DNA of 64,000 nt, from NCBI GenBank assembly GCA_001949185.1, contig BDGG01000009.1, forward strand, positions 1,051,347 to 1,115,346. Reading direction: 5' to 3'. Below the pieces are notes generated by a model. It was given only the letters and a program-made list of their open reading frames with translations, had not been told where the DNA came from and searched no databases. Within the stretch, counting starts at the first letter, position 1; each line of letters opens with the position of its first letter. This DNA is from Ramazzottius varieornatus (Eukaryota > Tardigrada > Eutardigrada > Parachela > Ramazzottiidae). Positions 1 through 11,718 of the stretch are shown here, piece after piece. Both the position numbers and the translations under genes were made by a program.

Positions 1-754
1 CAGTATCCAACTGTTGGTCAAGAGCTTGCCGAAGCTGAACGGAAGGACGAAGAGCCCCAAGAGCAAATCACTACAAATACAAACAAACAGTATGCGAAAG
101 TCAAGATTTAGAATTCGAATCCATAGTTGGGATGTTGGCAATTAATTCACTCAGATTGTTTTCAAGTGGCGCACGTCTTCATCGTTATTTGTTGAAGTTG
201 TGCGCCACTTTGGAGAGCTGCTCTTGCCAGGTTTTGTTGACTTCCCAAGTGGCGCATCTTCATGTTGTTACAGCCCGTATCGATAAGAGAGTGCGCCACT
301 TGGAAAGCAATCTAGTCGAGTTTGATGGCTTTCCCAAGTAGCGCATATTTGCGTTCTTATTTGGTGCGAGAGTACGCCACTTAGGAAAACGGTGTGAATG
401 AAATCATTTGCCGACATCACCAGTCGAGTTTTGTCTGGAAGGAAGAAAAAACGTGGAATACCTGACAGCCAAGGAGGCGCAAAAGCTATTCGTGATATTC
501 AGCCGTAGCTGTCTACTGTGGATAATGGCCACACAAACTAGCAAATTGCCGGCAATAGTCCCAATCACAATAAAGAAGGTGGGTATAGCAATGAGGATGG
601 CGTTGAGCGTCGGCGGCGTGGTCCCCAGCTGGGACTCTCCAAAGTTCCCTGCTTTAGTTAGTCCATGGAACTCATGGGAAGTACAGTTGACCAACGGGAA
701 ACAGGACTGTGTAACCTCCATAAGAAACTCGCTGGAACCTTCTCCCATTAGCAT
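1..754 (-). CDS. Rhodopsin-class (biogenic-amine-like) GPCR, N-terminal part, runs off left edge
   Basis: Exons, read on the minus strand: 754-462 and 70-1, continuing beyond the window. The ATG at 754 opens an extracellular N-terminus with an N-glycosylation site (NCTS). A first membrane helix follows, with the GN motif of TM1 (GTIAGNLLVCVAII) and a short loop HSRQLR. The donor CAG|GTATTC splices in phase 2 to TGATTTG, which completes SLAVSDLLLGLFVLPF, the classic TM2 start with its conserved Asp. This motif fits receptors for amines such as octopamine, dopamine, histamine or trace amines. The ligand cannot be told, because the binding helices lie outside. The single intron (461-71) holds three palindromic repeat units. 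The receptor would act in the plasma membrane and couple to G proteins. Confidence 0.85.
163..418. repeat. Palindromic GTGGCGCAC element, three tandem hairpin units
   Basis: Units at about 163-213, 244-303 and 333-385, each with arms AAGTGGCGCA / TGCGCCACTT around a loop of about 25-30 bases. The array ends in a TTTGCCGACATC half-arm. It fills most of the GPCR intron. Confidence 0.85.
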
Positions 755-2318
755 CCGTCTGAGTGAATAGTTTCATGTGATGGGATCATCAAAGAACGCT
801 TCATTACTTCTGTGATCTCAAACCAGATCACTGGACCGGATTTGATGGAGCAAGATTAAAAAGACGCCTACAGGGATGAAAACACCACATGGAGAAATTC
901 CAATGCCGGAAGTGGATAAACGGGTGGAATTCTAGCACGCAAAAAAAAGCCCAACTTGTCTTCTCTACTTTTCTCGCGAAACTCGATATCACGACGAAGC
1001 CGCCAGACCGTCGCTTGGAATCCTTCAAGATGTGAAAGAGGATATCGTGCCGTACCAGATCTGAAGTATTCAAGCCGTCATGGGGCACAGTTTAGCAGCA
1101 AAACAGACAACAAAGAACAGCAGCTTATTAGATTATCCCAGAAATATCTGGGGTGCGAGAGATTATCCCGCGAGCCTTCAGGATAGAATCATGGAAGAAA
1201 AGGGAAGGAGGGATATTCAACAAGACGAGCTACTGCATTATCCGTGCAATTGAAGACTGGCGATCGGGTCATTAATCTTCATTAGGCAGATGCTCGGCAT
1301 TGGTTCTGCCGTGCATCCATGCCATGGTACAAAGAACCCACACTCTCAGAGACATAATGAGAAGCCACGAACTCACGCTCAACCTTGCTGAAATGATTGA
1401 TAAGGCACCACGGCATTGCTCCAAGTCATATCAATAAAACAATAACACCTGTCGAGATTGGCAAACAACGTATATCGGTTACGAATCAACCTGCATACCG
1501 GAGGACGACGCGAAAGTACGGGGTCTTTGTATGCAGGTTCGTGATCTTTCTGTCGAACTCAAGCTGCATACACTATTAACATAAACATTGACATTTCATC
1601 AACCTGCATACCGGGTATCGTCACAAAGTATACACCGGCGTGTATGCAGGTTCGTGATGTCTCTGTCGAGCACAAGCAAAGCAGACTGATAATGAATGCC
1701 TCCTGTCGCCCAACCTCACGTTCGAGTTTGCGACTTAAAAATACCGTAATCAAGCTAACCGCGAGCGGCAGTCTAGCGACGATTACGCCGATTAGTTCAG
1801 TTAGAGGCGAGGTACTCTGCTCATAACGGAGAAATGCTTTTGAAATTATTATCGGAAGCTCGATACGAGAGAGAATTGTAGGCAAACGACAGCGACAATG
1901 CAACCGACGTTGTTTACCATCTCTTCTCACTACGGGAGGGGAATGTGCTGACATGAACGGAGAACGTCCATCAAGTCGTCCAGTCTTCCATCGCGCAGTT
2001 CACAACGGAAGTATCAAAGAGATAACTCGTGTACATTTGTATATGCTACCTAATCAAGTACATTCTCCCCAGCATCGATCGACACTTACGACTCCTACAG
2101 ATCCACTCAACTTTGATACATATTTAAAATCTCCCCTTATAAATACTCAGAAATTCCACTATGACGTCAGCGACCCAATAACACAAGTAACACATTTTTC
2201 AAGGTAAACACAAAACAAAAAGAATTTTCAGTTCTGTCAAGACGTTTTCATGATAAAAACATCACCGAGTCAAAAGATATCACAGAAAAAAAACTGAGAA
2301 AAAATTTGCCGAAATTGA
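755..2318. other. Gene-free stretch between the GPCR 5' end and the calcium-channel 3' end
   Basis: No coding exon with family support was found. The stretch should contain the GPCR promoter and 5' UTR near 755-1200 and the 3' UTR of the calcium channel below 2318. Short open frames on both strands show no recognisable domain. Its only structured part is the pair of CTGCATAC-type repeats at 1488-1660. Confidence 0.6.
1488..1660. repeat. CTGCATAC/GTATGCAG repeat, two adjacent copies
   Basis: Two similar units, each starting with aaCCTGCATACCGG and ending with GTATGCAGGTTCGTGAT. They cover about 1488-1550 and 1597-1660. The inner ends form an inverted repeat. The same arms recur at about 15.6, 22.2, 23.7, 45.1 and 48.1 kb. 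Confidence 0.75.
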
Positions 2319-5300
2319 TCAAACGAAAGCAGATAGCCGAGAACCGGAAGAACTCTCGGTCTCGGTTTGGACGCCATAGTCATCGCTAACCGAATCGAAC
2401 TCACTATTGTCTTCACTGTACACGACCTCATGGTCCACCATACCTTCTTCCATACCTTCTTGGGGCTGAGAAGCCTTCAGCTCTAACCCATCCATCTTCT
2501 CCAGGAGCTTGGCTCGTTGGGCTGCCAGGAGCTCTGTGCGACGCTGGAAGCGCCGTCTGAACTCCTGCATCATACTGGCAGCGTACAAAGTACCCACTGT
2601 AATATCTTTGGCTAAAAAAGAACAGATTTTTGCTGCTATTATGAATGTATTTATGCGTTTGAGAAGATGATAATACCTCCTACAGCTGGGATGACGAGAT
2701 TTAGAAACTTGTCGGGAATTCTGCTCCAGAGGCTTTTGACTATTCCTCTCAGCCGTTCATTAGCTCCATTGACTTTCCCTTCCGTTTGTATGCCTAATGC
2801 CGTTCGAACCAAGGCGAAGAGCGTCGCGTTGAAGTGGACGGTCCCGTCAGCGTACAGTGGCATATTCATCGCCAGTAGCTTCTGCAAAGGATGAGATGAA
2901 AAATGAACATAAGAGAGTGTGCCAAAAATATCTTAATCTTTCAAATTTTTAACTTTTTCCGGAAACGTTGTCTTCCGGGAGACTTTAATCCCAGTCACTC
3001 TATCCCATCTTCTGAATTTTCACCAGAAATCTTGCAATTCAACTCAACTGTACAGAACACTTTCGCTTAAATTTGCCTTTCAAGTTCTATCCTTGACTGA
3101 CCGGTAGGCCGGCTGGACGAAACTTACAAGGATCGTCGTCTCAAGTGGCGCAAACGTCCCACCAATAACAATCAAAACGCGCGTCACCTGAAACTGCGAT
3201 CTCGTACGTCTTTTTGCCGGTTTTCGCCTCAGTTTTGTTGTCCGTTTAGCTTCTGTGTTTCATTGTATTCAACTCGCGCATTTCATGTATCGGTTTTCAG
3301 ACATCAGACTATGTGTCGTACTTTGCGAGCTAGGCGACGTGGGCAGAACTTGCCAATGCCCAGCGGTGGGTTCATCCTCTTGAGCAGCGAGACGACATCG
3401 CCATGTTGTATCCTTCCGCTGGCCTTGGGGTCGTAGTCTGCCCACAGGCGGACGAAGTCGTCCAAGTGTTGTGGCCCTAGGATGGACCAATCACGGGTCA
3501 AGTAGTCAAAGTTGTCCATGATGACGGCCACCAAGACGTTCAGGATCATGAAGGTGCAGACAAAGTGGAAGGAGGTGAAGTAGATGTAGGTGAAAGCCGA
3601 CCCGCAGATGGCGCCTGCTGGTTCGCCCGCTTCCTCGTCACAGAAGACGCCGTTGCGGTAAGCGCAAGACAGCATAATGTCCTGCCAGGCTTCGCCGGTA
3701 GCGCAGCGGAAGAGGAGCATGCAGGCTTGGGGAAAGGTGCGGAAGTTGTTGTTGCGGCAGATAGCGCTGTTGACATTGTCCAGCGCAATCTTGCCGAATA
3801 TCTAGGAATGAAAATGAATAACTAATTCAAAATATCGTGCGAAAAGCCGAGTAAGTCCAAAAATGAAAAGTCGAAACCAAACGTCTGTTTTAATTGAAGT
3901 GGAAGTTCGGCGAGAAAGGCGACAAGATCATTTTCAAAAGTGGGGCACCTTTACGGTGTGATTGGCTGACAGCGTGCGCCACTTGAGAGAACGAGCTTGT
4001 CCTGGTTGGTTAAATTTCCAAGTGGCGCACGTTTCCAGTGACACAGGCTAGAAACATGCGATACGTAAACGACCTTTCCGAGTTTGTGTGCCCGACTGCC
4101 ATATGCTTTGTGAATTTTCTTACCTGCATGCCAATGACGGCGTAGATGAAGAAGATGACGCCGATCAGCAGCGCCACGTACGGGAGAGCCTTAAGGGAGC
4201 GTGCGAAAGTCCACAGTAAGATGCGAGTGTCTTCCCCGCGTCCCAGCAGCTTGCCGAGTCGTAGAGCTCGGAATACTCGGAAGAAGTTTAAATTGAGGGT
4301 AAAGTGATTACTCTGTAACACAATATGATTGCTTTCAACGTTTTGCACAGTATTAGGTAACAGTAGATTGATACTTACGGTGGCAAAGGCGCCGTAGAGG
4401 ATGTCAATCAAACTGCCGACTAGTACGGCAAAGTCGAAAGAGTTCCACGGATCTCGAAAATAAGTCTGCAAGACGAAATAATCTGACTGTGTGAGGGTTA
4501 GAACAACAGCTGGTAGGAATAAAAACGAAATTTTTTCTTACGCGTATTCCATAGCCCATAAGTTTGACAATGGCTTCAACACCGAAGAAACCTGTGAAGA
4601 TCATGTTGAGGTATTCCAGAGCATGGGCAGAGGAGGCTGGCTCCCCGTTGTACTGCAAAAGTTTCACCATACAGACTTATTCACTCAATTCTCTCTAGCA
4701 CTAATGATTCACAGATGATCCGAGTTCAGACCAAAGTCGAAACGTAAAAACACAACCTAAACAAACAAATTCGACCAGATCGTTTTCCCAAGTTGCGCAC
4801 GCTTTCACTGTATTGACTGTAACGTGCGCAACTTGGGGAGAAACAGTTTTGATTGCTTTGCCAAGTGGCGCACACTGTCGATGTTCTTGGTTGAAGCAAT
4901 GCGCCACTCGGGAAAAACGACCTTGCCCAGTTGGTTTGCCGAGCTCCCAACCATCGTACCTTGGAGGCCATTGCCACAGTGTTGAGGATGATCAAGCCAA
5001 ACACACAGTACTCAAACGGTTCCGAGGTGACCAGCCACCATATCTTGTACTGTAGTCTATTGGTGGGAATGTAGCGCTTGATTGGTCGAGCAAAGAGCGC
5101 GAACTCCATACACATTCGCTGAAAGAAGGAAATCCGCTCATTTCATAAGAGTCGAAAAGGGTTGTCAAAGAATAAAGATGTACTTGATTGCGGTCTAACT
5201 GGCAGTGGGCGAACTCCTGTTCGCCTTCCTGCTGGAAGGTAACGATGATGAAGCCGACGAAGATGTTGAGCATGAAGAAGCCGACGACGATGATGAAGGC

Positions 5301-8300
5301 CACGAAGAAGATGACGACGTGCGGACGGTGGTTGAAGATGGGACCGTGGTTCTCGACGTTGGAGTCGATGGCGTTGTAGGCGTACTCGATCCAGCCTTCC
5401 GTGGTAGAGACCGTGAAGAGGGTGATGAGTCCTCGGAGGACGTTGTCGAAGTTGAAATTGTGGTTCGTCCATTCCCGTTCTCGGATGGGCAGGACGGGAG
5501 AACCTTTCTTGTACTCGACAAAGTCTCCTCTAGAACAAAGCAACCTGACTATCACCCATGCTCTATTACCAAAATTGATGCAGAAAATACAATGATGGCT
5601 TCTGAGCGAAAGCGTAGGCTTGTTAGTAGTGCACCATTTTCCCGAACTTACTGGCATTCTTCGAACGTCTGCTTGGAAGGATCATTGCAGTAGTAGAATC
5701 GGCCCTTGAAGAGCTGCGGAAAAAAACACATAGCGATAAAGCAGATGCCGAAAGCAAGAGGCATCTTGGCGGAAGAAGCATACCTGCACACCAATGATGG
5801 TGAAAATGAATATGACGATGAAGGTTATCAGGATGATGTTCCAGATGGTTTTGACTGCCACGACCACACATCGCACAACTCTCTGAAAGGACATACTATC
5901 TAGTACCAAGCAATGTACCGTATCCACACAGCGAAGAAAATTCCACTCTGACATACCCTTAATCCTTTGGCTCTGTTGATGGCAATGAGAGGTCTCAGCA
6001 CACGGAAAACGCGGAGCGCCTTGACAGCGGAAAAGCTCGTCCTCCTGATGGAAGAAGATTCTTTGCAACACAGAAAGCACTCAAATCAAGATAAATGAAT
6101 GAAAACACTCACGTGAGAGCGTATGAGATGATGGACAGAAGCACCACCAGAGCGTCGAGAACATTGAAGTGGTTCCTACAGAAGGATCCCGGATGCATCC
6201 ACAAGCCATACGAAATGATCTTCATGGTGATCTCGATGGCGAAGATGACGGTGAAGCCATAGTCGCAGTAGTCCAGAATCTACCAGCACAAGAAGGCAAA
6301 TTGTACTGGTCGCATGATAGCAAGCAAGCTCGGCAATAAAATCTCGACCAAACTGTTTCCCCCAGCGGCGCATGTTTAAACTGTCATTGGCTGGAAAAGT
6401 GCGCCACTTGGACGAACGATCTTCTCGAGTTTTGTCTGCCGAGCTAGCATAAAGGACACAATCCCATTTCCTACTTACGATGTCTTTATAGGCCATAGAT
6501 GCTCGAACAGGGTCCATAGCCGCCAGCAACGCGCTGCTGAAAATTATGCATACCAAGATGAAGGCGCGAAAGCTTCTGTCACAGCATATTCGGTGCAGCA
6601 AAACTCGAAACTTGTTCTCGCGCCGGAATATGTACAGCGAACGGTAGGGCGGATAAGGATCGGACATGCCAGCCGCTAGCCGCCATCTTGGCTGCTTTTC
6701 CTTCGCGCCATACATTGACTCACTGTCCAGACTGTCAGGAGAGTCATCCCTATCGCAGTTGCTGTAGACATCAAGCTCCAAACTGGTGTCCGCTCTTGAC
6801 CGATTCTGCTGGCTGGATGACAGCTCGCTTGCTTCGGAGGATGCCTCCTGGTTTTGGACAAAGTACCCTTCGGGAACGAACGGATACCTTCGGCCTTCAG
6901 ACTTGACTTCTTGCGCGGCTTCAGTCTTCTCTTCCGCTGGTGCTGGCGGTGCTCCTTCCGTCTCGCCTAGGTTATCCACCGCGATGGCCAGGAAAACATT
7001 CAGTAGAATATCTAAGGAGCCACCGGAGTTAGCTTCTTCAAGCATGGAAAGATATTCAAACCTGATCTGGGACGTCGGAAAGTGATTCAGTAGATTGTTC
7101 GTCTCAAGCGGCGTACTTTCTCAGCCAATAACAATGAAGATGTCCGCCACTTGGGAAAACAATTAAACTCGGCAAGATCCTTTTCCCCAGTGGCGCACGC
7201 TTTCAGCCAACAACATCGAGAGCATGCGCCGCTTGTAAGAACGATATGGGTCAAATCATTTGCCAACGTCCTAATTAGAAGTCTTCGGATATTTGCGCAT
7301 ACATTTGCCTCCGACGATGACCGCCACGAAGAAGAGGGCGACGAAGACTCCTCCGGAATGCACACCTCCGTAGGACTGGATACCTTGGTACATGACTTCT
7401 TGCCAGTCTTCTCCAGTTAGAATCTAGCAAGAAAGGACCGAAGGATAACAGCAAAGCATCGAAGCTTCTCCGGAAGGCTTGGAAGAAAACGATGCAGCTC
7501 GAGAGTGGCTGGGGATCGGAAGCAGGACTTACTTGGAAGACCGTCAAGAGCGACTGCCAGAAGGAGTCGAACGTCTGACGGAAAGGTTCTTCATCAGGAT
7601 CAGTGTTGAACCTGCCACCGAAGATCTGCATTCCCAGGACGGAAAAGATGAAAACGAAGAGGAAAAGAAGGAAAAGCAAGCTGGCAATCGAACGAATTGA
7701 ATTGACAAGGGAAATGGACAAGCTCCGAAGGTTAAACCAGTGATTGGTCACTTTGAAGATGCGCATTAGTCGCGCTGTCCGAAGCGCGGCAATGCCAAAC
7801 TCAGGCACCAGAGAGGCATGCACAAGGGCGTATTCCACTATGCTAGTCACCACAACTAGGAAGTCGAACCGATTGAACAAGGACTTGAAGTACCCTCGTG
7901 GACCGAAGCAGAGGACTTTCAGCAGCATTTCCAACGTGAAGAAGACTATGAAGAGCAGGTTTGTCACATCTGCAAACGTGTAAGTCCACATCACTCCTTT
8001 GCACAGTTGATACACGTACCTTACTGTATCAACCAAAGTTATCGAAAGATGTGGATGGAGCTCGGGAAGAACAAATTCGACTTGACTGCTATCACGAGCG
8101 GCCGCACAAGTTCAGTACTATCGGCTGGAAGCGTGCGCCACTTGGAAAAACTGGAAAAGATCGTTTCCCAAGTGGCTGGCGCACGTTCATAGTATTATTT
8201 GGCCGAAAGCGTGCGCCACTTGGGAACGCGTTCTAATCAAATCTGGATACTTTTCATTGTTGTGAGCCTGATGTTGTGAAGTTGTCTTAAATTATATACA

Positions 8301-10282
8301 CCGTTCTTAGCTCGTATCGTCTGGCAGAGTAAAACATTCGTACAACGCGGTGGAAGACTTTGACGTACCTTGAAACTCGTCGAGCCATTGAGGTTCGCCG
8401 TGATACTTGGTTGAAAGTACCACGGTATTGAGGAAGACCGCCACGATGATCAGCCAGTAGCACGTACGGGACTGAAGCATCAGCCTTCCGTTGGCGCGCC
8501 ACCTCTCAATCTTGCGGAAGGTCTCCGTGTTGCTAATGCGCGGTCTGCTCTTGTCTTTCTTCTCTGTTTTCCGCGACCAGCCCGGACCTTGCTTCGTGAG
8601 GTTCGTGATTTCCTCGCCTTTGGAGATCCAGTCCAGGTAGCCCTGCACCTCCGCTTCGAACTTTTGCTTCTCCACACTGGCGCGATACGCTCCTCTCTTG
8701 CTTGCTTTTGCGCGCTCTTTGGAGAACATCCTACAGACAAAAGCACTAAACGCGTCATTGGGGGAACATAACAATGTCTACCTACGAATCAACAGAAAAT
8801 GCGATGATTTTCATAGCATACCCACTCAGTACGCCCAATACCGAGTTCAGCACGAAGAACGACCCGATGACGATGAGCGTCAGAAAGTAGATCCATGGCC
8901 AGGAATTACCGACAGAATCGTTGATCTAAGATAGACTACTTATGATGGGAATCTAAAACTTGGAGCCGCCGAAACATACTGAAGATGAGACCAAAGGAAA
9001 CTTGCCCAGTAAAGTACGGCTGTCCATCCCTCCATCGTCAGACACTGCGTAATAAATACTATCAAATGAGAGGCCGCCAAAAAAAACGTAGAAAGCCGCT
9101 GTCTTGAGTGGCGCACGCTTGCAACCAGTAACAGTGGAAACGTGCGCCGTTTGAGATGGCAAGCTCGTATGTCTCGGTTAAGGCCTCCCAAATATCAAAA
9201 ACGAAACGCTATGACACGTTATGAGAAGTTCAGGAGTAAAGCTCTTACAATAACGGAAAAGAGAGGCCTTTTGTGGCTTAATCTTACCTGGAAGACGGTT
9301 AGCATCGCCAGGCCGAAGTTGTCAAAGTTTGTAATGCCATAGTTCGGTCCATCCCATCCTTTCCGGCAGACCTCTCCTTCGTTACAAACGTCGGCAGATC
9401 CGCAGGGTTCCGGCTCGGGAACCATCTTCAATGTGCCTGTTGAGAGTATCGAGACGATCTCGCAGTCATATCGTAAACCAGTGCGGGAAAGGGTCACAGT
9501 TACCGCTATGATTGACGAAGCATGTCTTCTGCAGCGCGCCCATGAAGAGCTCCACACCGATAATGGCATAAGTCATCAGCATCAGAAGAACCAGCAATTC
9601 CACGTGGAGAAGAGGGACCAGAGCTCTTCCTATGGCGTTAAGAACTACCTGGAGACTTCCGACACCTGACAGGACTCGCAGTGGGCGAAGAACCCGGAAG
9701 GCGCGAAGGGCCTTGACGTCCAAGGCTGCGTCGGTGGTCTTTGTGGAGGACGTCAGAAGAGGCACGACGATGGTCACCAAGCCCAGCACCACAATGACAA
9801 AGTCGACGATGTTCATGAAGCTTCGGAAGTATCCGTCGGACCTCGTGACGAACCCGTAGGCGCAAATCTTCAGGATGCATTCGACTGTGAAGATGGCGAT
9901 GAAGTAGATCTCCATTTCTTCCTAAAAAGTGGACCAATCTTTTCCGACAACTGTTCTGTTACAGCTGTTGAAGATTCATACCACAACTGCGTTTCTTCTG
10001 TTAGAGTCTCCATTGGGGAAGGGAGTACTGATTGCCAGTCCGATGCAGCTCGCCATGATGGCAGCCAGGATGAAGAATTCGAAAGGCCTAATCAGGATAA
10101 AACTCATCAGGTTCGAACTTCCGATAGAGTACCGAAAACAAACGCACATTCCTTCGTGAATTTGAGAGCTTCACGTACCTTGATCTAACAAATCTTCGAC
10201 ACCCTTTTCTAAATGGAGAGTTCTTGCTGGAAGGACGGCAGGCACATGGAGGAGCTTCGTCGTCCTTCGAAGTAGCAATCAT
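2319..10282 (-). CDS. Voltage-gated L-type calcium channel alpha1 subunit (Cav1)
   Basis: Exons on the minus strand: 10282-10179, 10087-9982, 9921-9504, 9436-9288, 9044-9006, 8925-8822, 8730-8369, 7969-7533, 7423-7303, 7011-6479, 6279-6113, 6035-5957, 5882-5784, 5713-5652, 5529-5184, 5118-4960, 4652-4542, 4465-4379, 4312-4124, 3801-3322, 2881-2677, 2611-2319; 1549 aa. Four six-helix repeats. The pore glutamates EEEE are visible as TMEGW, TGEDW, TTEGW and TGEAW, so it is calcium selective. The I-II linker has a beta-subunit binding site ([15 protein letters not shown]). The C-terminus has the Cav1-type EF-hand region, [20 protein letters not shown] and an IQ-like helix. It opens on depolarisation and admits calcium for muscle or neuron function. 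Both tails are short: about 35 residues before the first helix and about 75 after the IQ helix. Upstream coding exons are possible. Confidence 0.95.
3141..3190. repeat. Palindromic GTGGCGCAC element, one unit
   Basis: CAAGTGGCGCA with loop CCAATAACA and a diverged right arm GCGCGTCACCTG. It lies in calcium-channel intron 2882-3321. Confidence 0.7.
3936..4066. repeat. Palindromic GTGGCGCAC element, two units
   Basis: First unit has a GTGGGGCAC left arm and an intact GTGCGCCACTTGAG right arm. The second has an intact left arm and a decayed right arm. It lies in calcium-channel intron 3802-4123. Confidence 0.75.
4761..4948. repeat. Palindromic GTGGCGCAC element, two units with outer arms
   Basis: The first hairpin has arms CCCAAGTTGCGCACG (4787-4801) and CGTGCGCAACTTGGG (4823-4837). 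They pair perfectly although both differ from the family consensus. The second unit is 4860-4913. An outer right arm, GTTTGCCGAGCTCCC, ends the element. It lies in calcium-channel intron 4653-4959. Confidence 0.85.
6325..6448. repeat. Palindromic GTGGCGCAC element, one unit with outer arms
   Basis: The core hairpin at about 6360-6411 is flanked by AAGCTCGGCAA on the left and TGCCGAGCTAGC on the right. It lies in calcium-channel intron 6280-6478. Confidence 0.8.
7071..7273. repeat. Palindromic GTGGCGCAC element, two units with GACGTC-type outer arms
   Basis: The outer arms are GGGACGTCGG and TTTGCCAACGTCC. The inner hairpins lie at about 7106-7156 and 7187-7233. Calcium-channel intron 7012-7302. 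Confidence 0.85.
8110..8237. repeat. Palindromic GTGGCGCAC element, one and a half units
   Basis: A right half (GCGTGCGCCACTTGG) precedes a full hairpin at about 8167-8224. That hairpin has a small GGCT insertion in the left arm. Calcium-channel intron 7970-8368. Confidence 0.75.
9099..9170. repeat. Palindromic GTGGCGCAC element, one unit
   Basis: Arms TTGAGTGGCGCACG and CGTGCGCCGTTTGAG around an 18-base loop containing CAACCAGTAACA. Calcium-channel intron 9045-9287. Confidence 0.8.
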
Positions 10283-11718
10283 TGTGGCTTGTAAGATAGG
10301 GATGAAACTGAGGCGGAAGTCGATGCGCTTCGTGCTTCGACCGTAATTTCTTCAGCTGCACACGTCGAGTTATGTCCAGAGAACCTTTAGGAAGAGGTGC
10401 AGCGTTAGTTGTGTGACCGGGAAGGACGGGATCTGAGGGAACGGATATGGATCAAAACTCAACGGAAGTGTGACCTTCACTTACAGAATCAACGATTCTT
10501 CTCATGGCTTTCGACTAGAGTTATTCCGCGCAGATCCTGCAAGACATTTTATCAGAGATCAAACTCAGAGGAGGGATAATAAACGTCTGATCATGCCTAA
10601 AGAATTATCAGCCATGATAACACATGAGCCGACACGAACTTTTCTTTCGGAGGAAAGTAACGTTCTCTCATTCAAGAGTCAAAGGTTGATTCCGAACCTT
10701 CAAAGCGTGTCCATATTGGCACTCTACTCACCACTTTTCCTGCTCCTCCTTATCAGCGCGACGGACCGTGAAACTTTCCGTGTCCTTTCCGGCCGATTGA
10801 CCGAGACAGCAATAAATCTTCCACGGTGTAGTCTCCAGCTCCGCAAAAGACCCAGCGCACAGACTTCCAGGCCTTGTCCTTCTATTGATAGATCACAAGA
10901 TGGCGAGAATGAACTGCCTGGCCTCCCTAATAACTCTGCCATACAGTTCGGTCTCCGCTTATCAAAATGGCCGTTGCAGATTAATATTTTCACCGGATGT
11001 GATTGTTGTTGTCAGACTTTCTGCAAGTGATAAGGAATATTTTCTGCCATTTTTTCTTTCGAGTTTTCCTCACGGCAGGCTGGGAAAGTCTTTTACTGGC
11101 AGCGAACTGCCATCGGCTGCCGTAGAGCCATGTTGAAATGGCGAGGTCTCCCGGGCAAAACGCGTCTCATAGGCAGACCGAAGGACAAAGCAGCCAACCG
11201 CAGTATTCGGCTGGGCGTGGCCCTATTGATACACTTTACGCCTTACAGTCTGGTTCACTCATCTGGCCTCATTGCGGCTTGTCCAGATTGTCCACCATTA
11301 TCCTTTCCAAACAATGCTCTTTGTCGATAAATTCATTCAGAAAAAATTGAAACACAAATTCAGGTGAGTACCTCAAGGTCTTCAGAAGGTTCTTCAACGA
11401 AGATTTGTCCCTATTGATGCACGGACCATTGAATTCTTTGTGGTTCTTCAATCGAGATTTTTTGCCCTAGGTGTGAAAATTTTCGGGACAAGTTTAAGGT
11501 GAATGACTGTATCGTACGTACAACTCTTCTCTGATCTCTTTCAAATTTTAAGACAGATTCGTGCTCTACGAAGAAGCCATCTTGCTGGATCGACCGACAC
11601 CTTTGCGTTAATTAGTTTTCGTTCTTTCCGTCAGACATCGGTGGATGTTCTTCTTCCCTGACGTTTTTTGTCAAGGTGTTGTCTTCCTTTTTTTCAGGGC
11701 TTCTTCCTCCTCACCAAC
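10283..11718. other. Shared upstream region of the calcium channel (-) and the Brat-like gene (+)
   Basis: Divergent 5' region of about 1.4 kb. A 3' splice site, TTTTTTTCAG at about 11687-11696, lies just before the Brat-like ATG, so at least one upstream non-coding or coding exon is expected here. I looked for B-box cysteine/histidine patterns and found none. The open frame at 10470-11030 has no recognisable domain. No repeat of the main families is present. Confidence 0.5.

Noticed and set aside
109..120. GAATTCGAATCC-like string as a tRNA T-arm
   Set aside because: No matching acceptor or anticodon stems were found around it. The other similar strings in the window also failed.
163..385. 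A CRISPR-like array from three evenly spaced palindromic units
   Set aside because: The spacers are themselves conserved, the same units recur through animal introns, and the genome is eukaryotic.
5205..5693. 162-aa acidic open frame on the plus strand
   Set aside because: It is antisense to calcium-channel exon 5529-5184, and its Glu/Asp runs reflect hydrophobic codons on the other strand.
10470..11030. 186-aa open frame upstream of the Brat-like gene
   Set aside because: No domain, no conserved motif, and no splice signal linking it to the gene. Chance frame in non-coding DNA.
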